Assembly: GCA_003833075.1 (NCBI GenBank)
Contig: RIAY01000001.1
Coordinates: forward strand, 186,001-250,000
Origin: Muribaculaceae bacterium Isolate-036 (Harlan)
Lineage (GTDB): Bacteria > Bacteroidota > Bacteroidia > Bacteroidales > Muribaculaceae
Direction of reading: 5' to 3'
Length of the DNA stretch: 64,000 nucleotides
Shown here: one piece after another, positions 1 through 8,293 of the stretch
How positions within the stretch are numbered: position 1 is the stretch's first letter
Layout: each line of letters begins with the position of its first letter
The notes under the pieces: generated by a model
Seen by the model: only the letters and a program-made list of their open reading frames with translations
The model's database searches: none
What the model was told of the DNA's origin: nothing
Made by a program: the position numbers and the translations under genes

Positions 1-195
1 TGTCTTTGTCACTTCGTATCCGTCGGAAACCTTAATCCCTGCAACCGGTTGTCCGTCGCATTCGACAGTGCCTGATACTGTCACCCCTTTGGCGGGTTTC
101 ACCGGAAGCGAAGATTTGAAAGCAGATTGAGCGTAAGTGAGTTGTGACACAGCGGTCAGTGTCATTGCCGCGACTGTGAGTTTTAATGGATTCAT
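1..195 (-). CDS. Calcineurin-like phosphoesterase, N-terminal part (partial, runs off left edge)
   Basis: Only the first 65 codons are inside the window. Reading leftward from the ATG at 195, the protein opens with a signal peptide (about residues 1-22, ending TYAQ), then a beta-sandwich segment with the pattern GTVECDGQPVAGIKVSDGYE. That pattern is typical of the N-terminal domain that precedes the metallophosphoesterase domain in secreted Bacteroidetes phosphoesterases. The catalytic domain would lie outside the window, so the activity is inferred only from this domain. A carboxypeptidase-regulatory-like domain of another surface protein is the alternative reading. It would act in the periplasm or at the cell surface. 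Confidence 0.6.
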   Translation of the reverse strand, partial: MNPLKLTVAAMTLTAVSQLTYAQSAFKSSLPVKPAKGVTVSGTVECDGQPVAGIKVSDGYEVTKT

Positions 196-285
196 GTCAG
201 TTAAGTTATGGATTAATAATATGTATGGATTGTGCATCGTAAAATACGGATTCCTGTCAGACACCGTTTATGTTCTGGACCGTGA

Positions 286-954
286 TTATTTGCGACCGAA
301 GTCAGCCGGAACCTCGCCCCATCGTTCTGTCTGCCACTTCAGGATGCGGGTTGAATAATGATGGGTATTGAGCCAGGACAGAGCCCGTTCCATCATTTTG
401 AAGCATTTTTCGTTAGCCGGTTCCCGTGTCAGCTGTGTCTTTATCTTGCGGTTTCTTACCCATGCCATGCCGGTTACGGAGTCGCTGTATATGGTATGGC
501 TTTCTCCCGTCTGCTGCATCAAAGCCAGAGCATGGACAATAGCGAGGAACTCGCCGATATTGTTGGTGGACTTCTCAAAAGGTCCTACGCGGAAAAGTTC
601 TCGCCCTGACATCAGTTCGACACCTCTGTATTCCATTCTGCCAGGGTTTCCGAGACATGAAGCGTCTACAGCCCACCCGTTCAGGTCAATTTCCGGAAAA
701 GAAAAGTAATCAGGTTTGCCGCTTGCCGGAATATTCGATCTTGAGGAATTGAGAAGAATATTGCCAAGGTCTTTTTTGTCTTCTCTTACTTCCGAACGTC
801 TGTATGCCTCGGCTGCCGCTTGCGGGGAGTCATAGCTTTTGAACATCGCGCCAGGAAAATTGTCAACCTGTTCCATCGCATCGTCAAGGTTGTCATAAAC
901 GCCGGGTACGCGTCCTTTCCATACAACATAATATCTTTTATTGTAATTTGCCAT
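286..954 (-). CDS. Ribonuclease HI with N-terminal RNA/DNA-hybrid binding domain
   Basis: A 222-residue cytoplasmic enzyme that cuts the RNA strand of RNA-DNA hybrids. The start is set at the ATG at 954 because the protein then begins MANYNKRYYVVWKGRVPGVY, the canonical opening of the caulimovirus-viroplasmin-type hybrid-binding domain (residues about 5-50). An open frame continues upstream to 1212 but lies inside pdxB. The RNase H fold follows: AVDASCLGNPG gives the first catalytic Asp, NIGEFLAIVHAL the Glu, and YSDSVTGMAW the next Asp. The C-terminus ends WGEVPADFGRK, as in bacterial members of this group. It lies 34 bp downstream of pdxB. Confidence 0.9.
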   Translation of the reverse strand: MANYNKRYYVVWKGRVPGVYDNLDDAMEQVDNFPGAMFKSYDSPQAAAEAYRRSEVREDKKDLGNILLNSSRSNIPASGKPDYFSFPEIDLNGWAVDASCLGNPGRMEYRGVELMSGRELFRVGPFEKSTNNIGEFLAIVHALALMQQTGESHTIYSDSVTGMAWVRNRKIKTQLTREPANEKCFKMMERALSWLNTHHYSTRILKWQTERWGEVPADFGRK

Positions 955-988
955 AAAAAGGGATTTAAGAGGACGAAACGGTACTTTG

Positions 989-1996
989 TCAGGATTCCGG
1001 TGTCTCCTCGCGGTAATTGTAATTCCGGCGTAAAATGTCAAAAGCTTCCGGATCGGCGCGCAGAGCATCCGTGTCGCACGCAGGATCGTATGATTGCAAA
1101 ATGGCGTCGACATTGATTCTTTCGGGGAATACATAAGCCGGAGCGAGTCCGCTTTTGTCGGTCTCGAAACCGAAAAATCTGTCGATTTCTTCCAGAACCA
1201 TGCGCGTTGCACGCTCTTTTCCCTGTCGGGAATAGCCGGCGATGTGGAAAGTCGCGATGTCGGAAAGCGATAGAAGTTCTCTGTTTATTGCCGGTTCTCC
1301 TTCCCAGGTGTCGATAACAGCAGTTATCTTACCGGCACGCAATGCGGGAAGCGCAGCCTCGGTGTCAAGAACAGCGCCACGTGCCGCATTGATGAGTATC
1401 GCGCCATGTTTCATCCGTTCTATTTCGTGATCGGAGATCAGATGAAAAGAGGGATGTCTGCCGGTTTTTGTAAGCGGAGTGTGTAGAGTGACCGCATCGC
1501 TTTCTCCGAGCAGAGTGTCAAGAGAGACATACTCACCCGGCATGCCTGCCTCCTGTCTGGGAGGGTCGCATATCAGAACCCGTGCGCCAAGAAGTTTTCC
1601 CCAGTGCGCCACAATCGAGCCGACGTTTCCGCAACCTGCTATGCCGATTGTGTCGGAGGCAGGATTGAATCCTTTTCTAAGGAGAGAGGACCAGACATAT
1701 TGCGCAACAGCAGGGGCATTGCATCCGGGACAGTTTGCAACCTTGATTCCTGCTCTTTCACACCACGGAATGTCAATCTGATCCATGCCGATCGTAGCTG
1801 TTGCTATCATCCTTACAGAACTGTCTGAGAGCAGCGAGCTGTCGCAGCGCGTGCGTGTACGTATTATCAGAGCGTCTGCGTCACGCACATTGTCGGGGTT
1901 GAAGTCGAACTGGTCAACGTATTCCACTCTTGCGAATGGTTCAAGACGTCCCCCAATGTATGGTATGTTGTCGTCTATCAGAATCTTTGGTTTCAT
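989..1996 (-). CDS. pdxB: Erythronate-4-phosphate dehydrogenase
   Basis: A 335-residue NAD-dependent D-2-hydroxyacid dehydrogenase. It oxidises 4-phospho-D-erythronate in the DXP-independent (PdxB/SerC/PdxA/PdxJ) route to pyridoxal phosphate. The N-terminus MKPKILIDDNIPYI and the segment ATIGMDQIDIPWCERAGI are PdxB signatures. The Rossmann nucleotide motif is GIAGCGNVGSIVAHWGKLLG, with the catalytic region INAARGAVLD further on. It is shorter than the E. coli enzyme at the C-terminus, as is common in Bacteroidetes. The start overlaps the stop of the upstream membrane-protein gene by 4 bp (ATGA), so the two are probably translationally coupled. Confidence 0.9.
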   Translation of the reverse strand: MKPKILIDDNIPYIGGRLEPFARVEYVDQFDFNPDNVRDADALIIRTRTRCDSSLLSDSSVRMIATATIGMDQIDIPWCERAGIKVANCPGCNAPAVAQYVWSSLLRKGFNPASDTIGIAGCGNVGSIVAHWGKLLGARVLICDPPRQEAGMPGEYVSLDTLLGESDAVTLHTPLTKTGRHPSFHLISDHEIERMKHGAILINAARGAVLDTEAALPALRAGKITAVIDTWEGEPAINRELLSLSDIATFHIAGYSRQGKERATRMVLEEIDRFFGFETDKSGLAPAYVFPERINVDAILQSYDPACDTDALRADPEAFDILRRNYNYREETPES

Positions 1997-2976
1997 GCCG
2001 GTAGATAAAATCCAGTTTCCATCAATACATATGATGCGATATACAGCATCACGAAGAAAAATATGAAGGTATGTGTATGTCGCACCTGACGAAGCGCAAA
2101 GAGGTTCGCCAGCTGGACACCAGCAACGAGATATACTGTTGCCATGTATACCTGTATGTTGTCTACATCACAGACAATGCTTATGGCGGAGGCTATGCCG
2201 AGAATGATTATCGAATTGTTGAGCAGTCGTCTGCGGGTGTTGCCGGCATAGAGCTTCACGGCATTGTATAGGGCGAGCATTGTGCTCAGTATAATCGTTA
2301 CCGCACAATTGAGCAAGCCTACGAATATTGTCTGTTTGCTTCCGAATCCGTCAAAGAGATTGGTGAACGTGGGCATGGAGAATGAATCCAAAGGAATAAG
2401 TCCAATTCCGATTCCAATCCAGTACGGAGCAACGACCCCCATGATATATGCCAGCAGACTCTTGATGTTCATGCATTTAAGAACCATCGCGATAATCAGA
2501 TAAGCTGGGATGAAGAAAACAAACGCATATTGGAACATAGATCCCAGAGCCAGAATCGAGCCTACGATAAACATCTGCTGGGTGCTCTTGTTCGACCGGT
2601 AACAGCCGAAAAGGAAATGCAGACATGCGAAGTTGGCTCCCATAAGGATGACTGAAGATGTCAGCACGCTGTCAATCCAGGGGTTTGAGCCGCAAAGGAA
2701 TATAAATGCCGCTGGTAAAACAGTGTCGCTGCTGCTTATGAAATTGTATGTCTTATTGAAGAGATGCAGCGACAGACCGAGAATGAGAATCAGTCCAAGG
2801 TTTACAATCCATGAAACAAGCGGGTTTATAGTCCATAGGTTCGGTGATGGGAAACATATTCCCAATTCACCCTCCAGCCTTTGTGGCGTGCCTATAAAGA
2901 ACTCGATCGCACTCATGGCGCAGGCGAGCATGATCGCAAGCATAAGACCTTTGTTGCCTATCATTCCTGATCTCAT
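1993..2976 (-). CDS. Polytopic membrane protein, DUF6427-like
   Basis: A 327-residue inner-membrane protein with roughly nine to ten hydrophobic segments and short polar loops; no catalytic motif is visible. The overall look (short N-terminus, a conserved-looking PLVSWIVNL region and many single-helix repeats) fits the uncharacterised DUF6427-type proteins that sit beside pdxB in other Bacteroidetes, but that assignment is from memory of the family. It overlaps pdxB by 4 bp and follows the THUMP methyltransferase by 33 bp, so it is probably in the same operon. A copy of the dispersed TTAGAAnCTGTTTAA motif lies just upstream. Function unknown. Confidence 0.7.
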   Translation of the reverse strand: MRSGMIGNKGLMLAIMLACAMSAIEFFIGTPQRLEGELGICFPSPNLWTINPLVSWIVNLGLILILGLSLHLFNKTYNFISSSDTVLPAAFIFLCGSNPWIDSVLTSSVILMGANFACLHFLFGCYRSNKSTQQMFIVGSILALGSMFQYAFVFFIPAYLIIAMVLKCMNIKSLLAYIMGVVAPYWIGIGIGLIPLDSFSMPTFTNLFDGFGSKQTIFVGLLNCAVTIILSTMLALYNAVKLYAGNTRRRLLNNSIIILGIASAISIVCDVDNIQVYMATVYLVAGVQLANLFALRQVRHTHTFIFFFVMLYIASYVLMETGFYLPA

Positions 2977-2990
2977 ATCCCAGACTTGGT

Positions 2991-3007
2991 TTTAGAAGCT
3001 GTTTAAT
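2991..3007 (+). repeat. Dispersed motif copy 1 (TTTAGAAGCTGTTTAAT)
   Basis: One of six related 14-18 bp sequences in the window (others near 27861, 35657, 39317, 40876 and 59882). This copy lies immediately past the stop codon of the THUMP methyltransferase gene. Read on that gene's strand it is TTAAACAGCTTCTAAA. Confidence 0.5.
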
Positions 3008-3009
3008 AA

Positions 3010-4641
3010 TTATTCATCAGTTTCCGCAGCGGGTTTTCTACGTGAACGCAGTTTGTATTCTGAAAAGCGGTATGTATCGCTCTCTGGAATGCTCGGACCT
3101 TTTCCACTTGTCTCTACAGCCGGTCTCGGTTTGCGTTCATAGGGTTTTCTGTCACGGTCGAACGGTTTTCTGTCACGGTCGAACGGCTTGTTTCCCGATT
3201 TCTCGAATTTACGTTCACCATGGAAACGGTCTTTTGCCTCGAATATCGGTTTCCTGTCATCGAAGCTGTTCTCTTCGAAGGCTTTGTGGTCAGAGAATCT
3301 TTTATCTCGATCAAAAGGTTTGCGGTCTTTCGAGAATTTACGGTCGCCACCCTTTGTCGGCTTACGGTCGTTATGCCCGAATTTTTTAGTCTCTTTTTTC
3401 CAGTCATCGTCCGATATATGTTTCATTTTCCGTGGACGGCGCTGTTCTTCGGCTTCCTCATCGGAGAGTTTGCCCAGAGAACCGCCTTCGGCACGGAAGG
3501 AGTCATATCTGCCGTCAAACAATACATATTCGCGCAATGAGCATTCGAGGCTTCCGTTGAGAAGCGGTATCTTGATGGTTGGTTTTAGACCGATATTGCC
3601 GAATTCTTCTTTGTCCGGACCGATAATCCAGGCGTTCCATCCTGAGAAATTCTTTTTGAGAGCGGTGCCGATACCTTTGTAAAGGGCAGTGAGATCATCC
3701 GGTTTAAGTCGTTCGCCATAAGGCGGATTCATCACAATGATGCCAGGTTCGGGATTTTCGGTCCATTCGCTCATCTGGCGACATGTGATTTCCACCATAT
3801 CGTCCACCTTTGCCTCGCGCACATTCTTGCGGGCAATAGCCACGGCTTCCGCATCCATGTCGCCTCCATATATCTTGCAGGCAAATTCCTTTTCCGCGCT
3901 GTCATCGTTGTATATCTCCTCGAAAAGTTCTTTGTCGAAATCGGGCCATTTCTCAAATGCGAACTGCTGCCGGAATATTCCCGGATTTATGTTGGCAGCA
4001 ATCAGGGCCGCCTCAATAAGGAAAGTTCCTGAACCGCACATAGGGTCAACGAAATTGCTTTCTCCTCTCCATCCGGTCTTCATTATGATTCCTGCGGCAA
4101 GAACCTCATTAATGGGCGCGGCTGTCTGTTCAACCCTGTAACCTCTTTTTGAGAGCGGCTCGCCGCTTGAGTCAAGCGAGATTGTGATACGGTCTTCAAA
4201 GATATGCACATTGAGCATAAGGTCGGCACCCGCTACACGTATCGATGGTCTTTCGCCGTATTTGTCACGGAAGTGGTCAACTATGCCGTCTTTCACGCGG
4301 TATGTGACATATTTCGAATGAGAGAACTCATCGCTGTTGACAGTGGAATCGATGGAGAATGTGGTCTGAGGTGTCATGTATTTCTCCCACTCTATGTCGC
4401 GGACAATATCATAAAGCTCGTCAGGATCCGAAGCTGTGAATTTTTCAATAGGCTTGAGGATGCGCAGAGCGGTGCGGCAACACAAGTTGGCGCGATACAT
4501 AGTCTCGAGATCACCCTCGAAGCTGACCATTCTGCGTCCCATCTCAACGTTTTCCGCGCCGAGAGATATCAATTCGTCACGCAAGACATCTTCCAAACCT
4601 TGAAATGTCTTTGCGACCATCTGAAATTTTTGTTCAGTCAT
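3010..4641 (-). CDS. THUMP-domain class I rRNA methyltransferase with long charged C-terminal tail
   Basis: A 543-residue SAM-dependent RNA methyltransferase of the RlmL-N/YpsC type, expected to make N2-methylguanosine in 23S rRNA. Order: an N-terminal ferredoxin-like plus THUMP region (about 5-165), then a Rossmann methyltransferase (about 170-390) with DPMCGSGTFLIEAALIA as SAM motif I and the catalytic VMNPPYGERL (NPPY). Residues about 400-543 are low-complexity and rich in K, R, D and F, with units such as KPFDRDRKPFDRDRKPYER. Two exact 21-bp tandem copies at 3143-3163 and 3164-3184 encode part of it. Such tails are probably disordered and RNA-binding. The gene follows ftsZ by 24 bp. Confidence 0.9.
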   Translation of the reverse strand: MTEQKFQMVAKTFQGLEDVLRDELISLGAENVEMGRRMVSFEGDLETMYRANLCCRTALRILKPIEKFTASDPDELYDIVRDIEWEKYMTPQTTFSIDSTVNSDEFSHSKYVTYRVKDGIVDHFRDKYGERPSIRVAGADLMLNVHIFEDRITISLDSSGEPLSKRGYRVEQTAAPINEVLAAGIIMKTGWRGESNFVDPMCGSGTFLIEAALIAANINPGIFRQQFAFEKWPDFDKELFEEIYNDDSAEKEFACKIYGGDMDAEAVAIARKNVREAKVDDMVEITCRQMSEWTENPEPGIIVMNPPYGERLKPDDLTALYKGIGTALKKNFSGWNAWIIGPDKEEFGNIGLKPTIKIPLLNGSLECSLREYVLFDGRYDSFRAEGGSLGKLSDEEAEEQRRPRKMKHISDDDWKKETKKFGHNDRKPTKGGDRKFSKDRKPFDRDKRFSDHKAFEENSFDDRKPIFEAKDRFHGERKFEKSGNKPFDRDRKPFDRDRKPYERKPRPAVETSGKGPSIPESDTYRFSEYKLRSRRKPAAETDE

Positions 4642-4665
4642 ATTATGTTTCCTTGGGAGTTTTTA

Positions 4666-6054
4666 TTAAAATGTAATTGGAGTGGCACCTCGGTCTTGCT
4701 CGCTGGATTCCGGTTGTCGGGGCGTTTTGTCCGGTTGCCCGATCTTGTTCAGTTCCTCTTTGAAAGCAGGTGAGCGGTTGAATGCCTTGTGGCTCTCAAG
4801 CATTGAAATCACATCGAGATCATCGAACTGTGAGGGTTTCAGAACTACGTAACGGGTTTCGTCCGAAGCTCTGTAATGTTCCTTGATCTTTTCAGAACCG
4901 TATATCGTGCTCATTGTATCCTGAGCTTCCTTCTGCTTTATTTTTTCCTTGAGTGCTTCCTCTCCGGTAGGTTGTTTGTCATTAGCATGAAAGATAATGC
5001 CTTCGTCATCGTCTTTCTTCACAGGACTGTCTCCCGCTTCTTTCAAAGTCATGTCGAATCCAGATGCAAGGACGGTAATCTTGACCTTGTCGCCCATCTC
5101 CGGATTATCCCCGATACCCCATTTCACATCGATTGTGGGTGGAAGCTGCGAGGTGAATTGATATATTTCCGACACTTCCTGGGTTTTGAGCGGGTTGGGG
5201 GAGTCTTTCCAGCATACAAACTTGAATAAAATGCGTTTTGACGAATATATGTCGTGTGTCTTGAGAAGTGGAGAATGAAGAGCCTTGTTGATCGCATCCG
5301 ATATTCTATGCTCACCTTCCCCTTCCGCCGTTGATATTATCGCAGTGCCGGCACCTTTCAGTGTCGTTTTCACATCCTGAAAATCGACATTCACATAGCA
5401 AGGTTCGGAGATGATTTCGGAAATGCTTCGTGCCGCGTTGGCAAGTGTGTCGTCTGCTTTGCCGAAAGCATTGAAGAAATTCCAATCTTTATATAGATCA
5501 ATAAGATTTTCGTTATTGATTACAAGAAGGGCATCGACATGTTTCTTCATTTCTTTTGCACCCTCGATTGCCTTCAGGATCTTTTTCTCCCCTTCGAAGA
5601 AGAAGGGAACCGTAACTATACCGATGGTCAGCATTCCAGCTTCTTTGGCGATCTCCGCCACAACCGGAGCGGCGCCTGTTCCGGTTCCTCCTCCCATTCC
5701 CGCTGTGATAAAGACCATTTCGGTCTTGTCATCAAAAAGCTCACGGATCTTGTCGGTAGATGCTTCGGCGCATTGTCTTCCGACTTCAGGGACGTTCCCG
5801 GCTCCGAGACCGTTTGTTATTGCCTCTCCTATGAGCAGTTTATTGGGAACCGGAGATTTTTCAAGATGCTGTGCATCCGTGTTGCATACCACAAAGTTCA
5901 CGTGGGGAATATTCTGGGCATACATATAATTGACAGCATTGCTGCCACCACCGCCGACACCAATAACTTTTATGATGGCATCGTTTGCGTCTTTTACGAA
6001 TCCCGATTCATCCGTAAGATCGCGGAAATCGGGGGTCATTATATCGGTATTCAT
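4666..6054 (-). CDS. ftsZ: Cell division GTPase FtsZ
   Basis: A 462-residue tubulin homologue that polymerises into the Z ring at mid-cell. The nucleotide-binding sequence GVGGGGSNAVNYM is at about residues 32-44. The tubulin signature GGGTGTG is at 121-127, and the T7 synergy loop NVDFQD, which completes the GTPase site, is at 222-227. A variable acidic linker runs from about 340 and the protein ends GATPITF. It is the last division gene of the dcw operon, 54 bp after ftsA, and the THUMP methyltransferase follows closely. Length is normal for Bacteroidetes FtsZ. Confidence 0.97.
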   Translation of the reverse strand: MNTDIMTPDFRDLTDESGFVKDANDAIIKVIGVGGGGSNAVNYMYAQNIPHVNFVVCNTDAQHLEKSPVPNKLLIGEAITNGLGAGNVPEVGRQCAEASTDKIRELFDDKTEMVFITAGMGGGTGTGAAPVVAEIAKEAGMLTIGIVTVPFFFEGEKKILKAIEGAKEMKKHVDALLVINNENLIDLYKDWNFFNAFGKADDTLANAARSISEIISEPCYVNVDFQDVKTTLKGAGTAIISTAEGEGEHRISDAINKALHSPLLKTHDIYSSKRILFKFVCWKDSPNPLKTQEVSEIYQFTSQLPPTIDVKWGIGDNPEMGDKVKITVLASGFDMTLKEAGDSPVKKDDDEGIIFHANDKQPTGEEALKEKIKQKEAQDTMSTIYGSEKIKEHYRASDETRYVVLKPSQFDDLDVISMLESHKAFNRSPAFKEELNKIGQPDKTPRQPESSEQDRGATPITF

Positions 6055-6108
6055 CTGAATCTAATCTGCTAATCGTTTTCGCTTCATTAAATGGAATAAG
6101 GTTTCATG

Positions 6109-7434
6109 TCAGTCAAGAGGATCAGAATCATCTTCTGCGTTACCGAACATGGAAGATACCCATCCGGTTATTTTGCCTCCCCATCCTCCACTTTTGTTAC
6201 GATGCGGTTTTTTTGTCTCCACTTCCGGTTCGGGACCTGTTTCAGTGTTTGCATCGCCTGTCACAGGCACTCTTTCCTGTGCGGGACGTTCAAGACATTC
6301 CGCTTCATTGCCTGTGGCTCCGGCATAGAGCACACTCGCTACATCGATTATCTCGCCTGAGCTTATTTTCGTGTCTTCAAGGATGATATATTGCGGCAGC
6401 GTGCCTCTTCTTACATTTAGACTGCTCTTGTTGGAGAGGAGGTCGAGCATTCCGTTGAGTTTGGAGGCTCCTCCAATCACCACAATGCCTCCGGGGAGGT
6501 CGCTGTCTTTCAATTCGGCATACTGAATCTGTTTCAGGATATTGACCACTATCTCTTCCGAACGTGCCACTATTATGTTTGACACATCCGCATCGCGTAT
6601 GCCGTTGTAATTAAGTGTGGAGACTGTTTCTTTCGGGATTGCGTTTCCGGAAGTTATCTTTATCTCTTCCGCCCGCTCCTCAAGAATATTGAGCGATGTG
6701 AGGTCGCGGGTGATGTTGCGGCCGCCAAGCGGCAGCGTTGCGAAATATACGAGATGGCCGTTTTTATAGATTGAGACAGTAGTCGTCTCTCCTCCCATAT
6801 CCACAAGCATGCATCCCAGTCTTTTCTCTTCCGCGCTTAAAATCAGTTGTCCTGAGGCAAGTGCGGTTACTACTATACCTTTTATCGATTTGCCGAGCTT
6901 GTCCTGCACGGTGCGTATAAGGTTGTTCTTGATTTCAGGGCGGCATACAACAAGGTCATATTCCGCGCTGATGCTGTCTCCCACGGCACCTTTGGGAGAT
7001 GTGGTTTCAAGCCGTCCTACAGTATATGACCGCGGAACTGCATCCATAACCTCAAGCGAGGAGTCTATTGCCGTAGATCTTGCCTGCTGCAGAAGACGTG
7101 TGATAATGTCATCGGTAATCTCAGTGTCATCGGGAAGATTGATTGAGACGCGAGTGGGTATGGAGCGGAGCGACAATCCTGACAGACCTACGAACAGACC
7201 TGTTATCCGTCTCGGTGCCACAGCCGGTTTGCGCTCCAGCAGACTTAATATCCGCGATATTCTCATGGATGTCTCTTCAAGATTCCGGATAACCCCATAG
7301 CGCACGCTTTCAACCCCTTTCTCCTGTTCGGAAGCTATGATGCAGAGCTGACCGTCTGGGCGAACCTTGCCCACGACAGCCACAATCTTCGAGCTGCTTA
7401 TCTCAATAGCAGCGACATATCTATCTTCGGTCAT
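6109..7434 (-). CDS. ftsA: Cell division protein FtsA
   Basis: A 441-residue actin-fold ATPase that tethers FtsZ to the membrane and recruits later divisome proteins. The start is set at the ATG at 7434, giving MTEDRYVAAIEISSSKIVAV, the normal FtsA opening with the phosphate-1 motif; the longer frame upstream overlaps ftsQ. The 1C subdomain, the phosphate-2 region LVDMGGETTTVSIYKNG and the adenosine motif GIVVIGGASKLNGM are all present. The C-terminus carries a Pro/Glu linker and a final amphipathic stretch (GGKITGWVSSMFG) suited to membrane attachment. It lies between ftsQ (19 bp) and ftsZ (54 bp). Confidence 0.95.
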   Translation of the reverse strand: MTEDRYVAAIEISSSKIVAVVGKVRPDGQLCIIASEQEKGVESVRYGVIRNLEETSMRISRILSLLERKPAVAPRRITGLFVGLSGLSLRSIPTRVSINLPDDTEITDDIITRLLQQARSTAIDSSLEVMDAVPRSYTVGRLETTSPKGAVGDSISAEYDLVVCRPEIKNNLIRTVQDKLGKSIKGIVVTALASGQLILSAEEKRLGCMLVDMGGETTTVSIYKNGHLVYFATLPLGGRNITRDLTSLNILEERAEEIKITSGNAIPKETVSTLNYNGIRDADVSNIIVARSEEIVVNILKQIQYAELKDSDLPGGIVVIGGASKLNGMLDLLSNKSSLNVRRGTLPQYIILEDTKISSGEIIDVASVLYAGATGNEAECLERPAQERVPVTGDANTETGPEPEVETKKPHRNKSGGWGGKITGWVSSMFGNAEDDSDPLD

Positions 7435-7453
7435 TGCCTGTTTGTTCGTTTTT

Positions 7454-8293
7454 TCAGTTTTCGTTTTTCTGCGGCTGGTCGGAGATATCGGGAAGGGTGT
7501 GCTCCTCCATGTCGAAATCATCCATATAGTCTTCGCTATGCTGCAGTTTTTTCTTGTCTCTCCTTGTTGCCACTATCTGGTCTCTGAATTTCACAGACAC
7601 GGTGTCATATTCCAGCCATCCCTTGTGCGGCATCACCTTGCGGTAGAAAAGGAAAAGATTGTGGCTTTTCTCTTTCATGCGCGTTGTGTCTCCGAAATTC
7701 ACCACATGTCCCTTGATTCTCGGCACGAGAATCAGGTTGCGGCTGTCGAGGGCAACTATCATTCCGGTAAGATTCGCGAGCTTCGGATCACTGTCGATAT
7801 ATTTTACCAGCGGAAGCACATCCTTAGGCGTAAATGAAGAGGTGAAGTTGCCGCAGACCACCGGCACATCGGTGAAGAATTCAGCCTTTGCATCGATCTT
7901 TTTCCCTTCCCGGTTTATATAATATGATTTTCCTCCGTTGAAAACCCTCATCACCGGTTCAAGCGGTCTTGCCTCGACAAGGAGATGGTTTTCGGAGTTG
8001 ATCATGCAGTGCACACTCTCGAAATTGGAGAGTGATGAAAGATATCTTTCAATCTTTTCGGTGTTTACATTATGAACAGGGATGCCGGTTATCTGTTCAG
8101 GATATCTGGCAAGTTCCGTCTCGATACCGCTTCTTGTGCGTTCGAGAATATTTGGGTTTTCGGATCCGAGTACATTGACAGTGATTCCCGTGCATTCATG
8201 GCGGCGAGCCTCCCGGTTTGCCCATACGGTCACCCAGGCGGTATATCCTGTAAGCAGGACAAGCAGCAGCCATTTCAGAACGGTGTTGGTCAT
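7454..8293 (-). CDS. ftsQ: Cell division protein FtsQ
   Basis: A 279-residue bitopic inner-membrane protein of the divisome. Residues about 5-25 (VLKWLLLVLLTGYTAWVTVW) form the single transmembrane helix and the rest is periplasmic. A POTRA-like region starts at about residue 36 (ITVNVLGSENPNILERT) and the beta domain follows. Sequence conservation of FtsQ is low, so the call rests on topology, the segment LVEARPLEPVMRVFNGGKSY, and its place between murC and ftsA. Its start overlaps the murC stop by 4 bp. Confidence 0.9.
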   Translation of the reverse strand: MTNTVLKWLLLVLLTGYTAWVTVWANREARRHECTGITVNVLGSENPNILERTRSGIETELARYPEQITGIPVHNVNTEKIERYLSSLSNFESVHCMINSENHLLVEARPLEPVMRVFNGGKSYYINREGKKIDAKAEFFTDVPVVCGNFTSSFTPKDVLPLVKYIDSDPKLANLTGMIVALDSRNLILVPRIKGHVVNFGDTTRMKEKSHNLFLFYRKVMPHKGWLEYDTVSVKFRDQIVATRRDKKKLQHSEDYMDDFDMEEHTLPDISDQPQKNEN

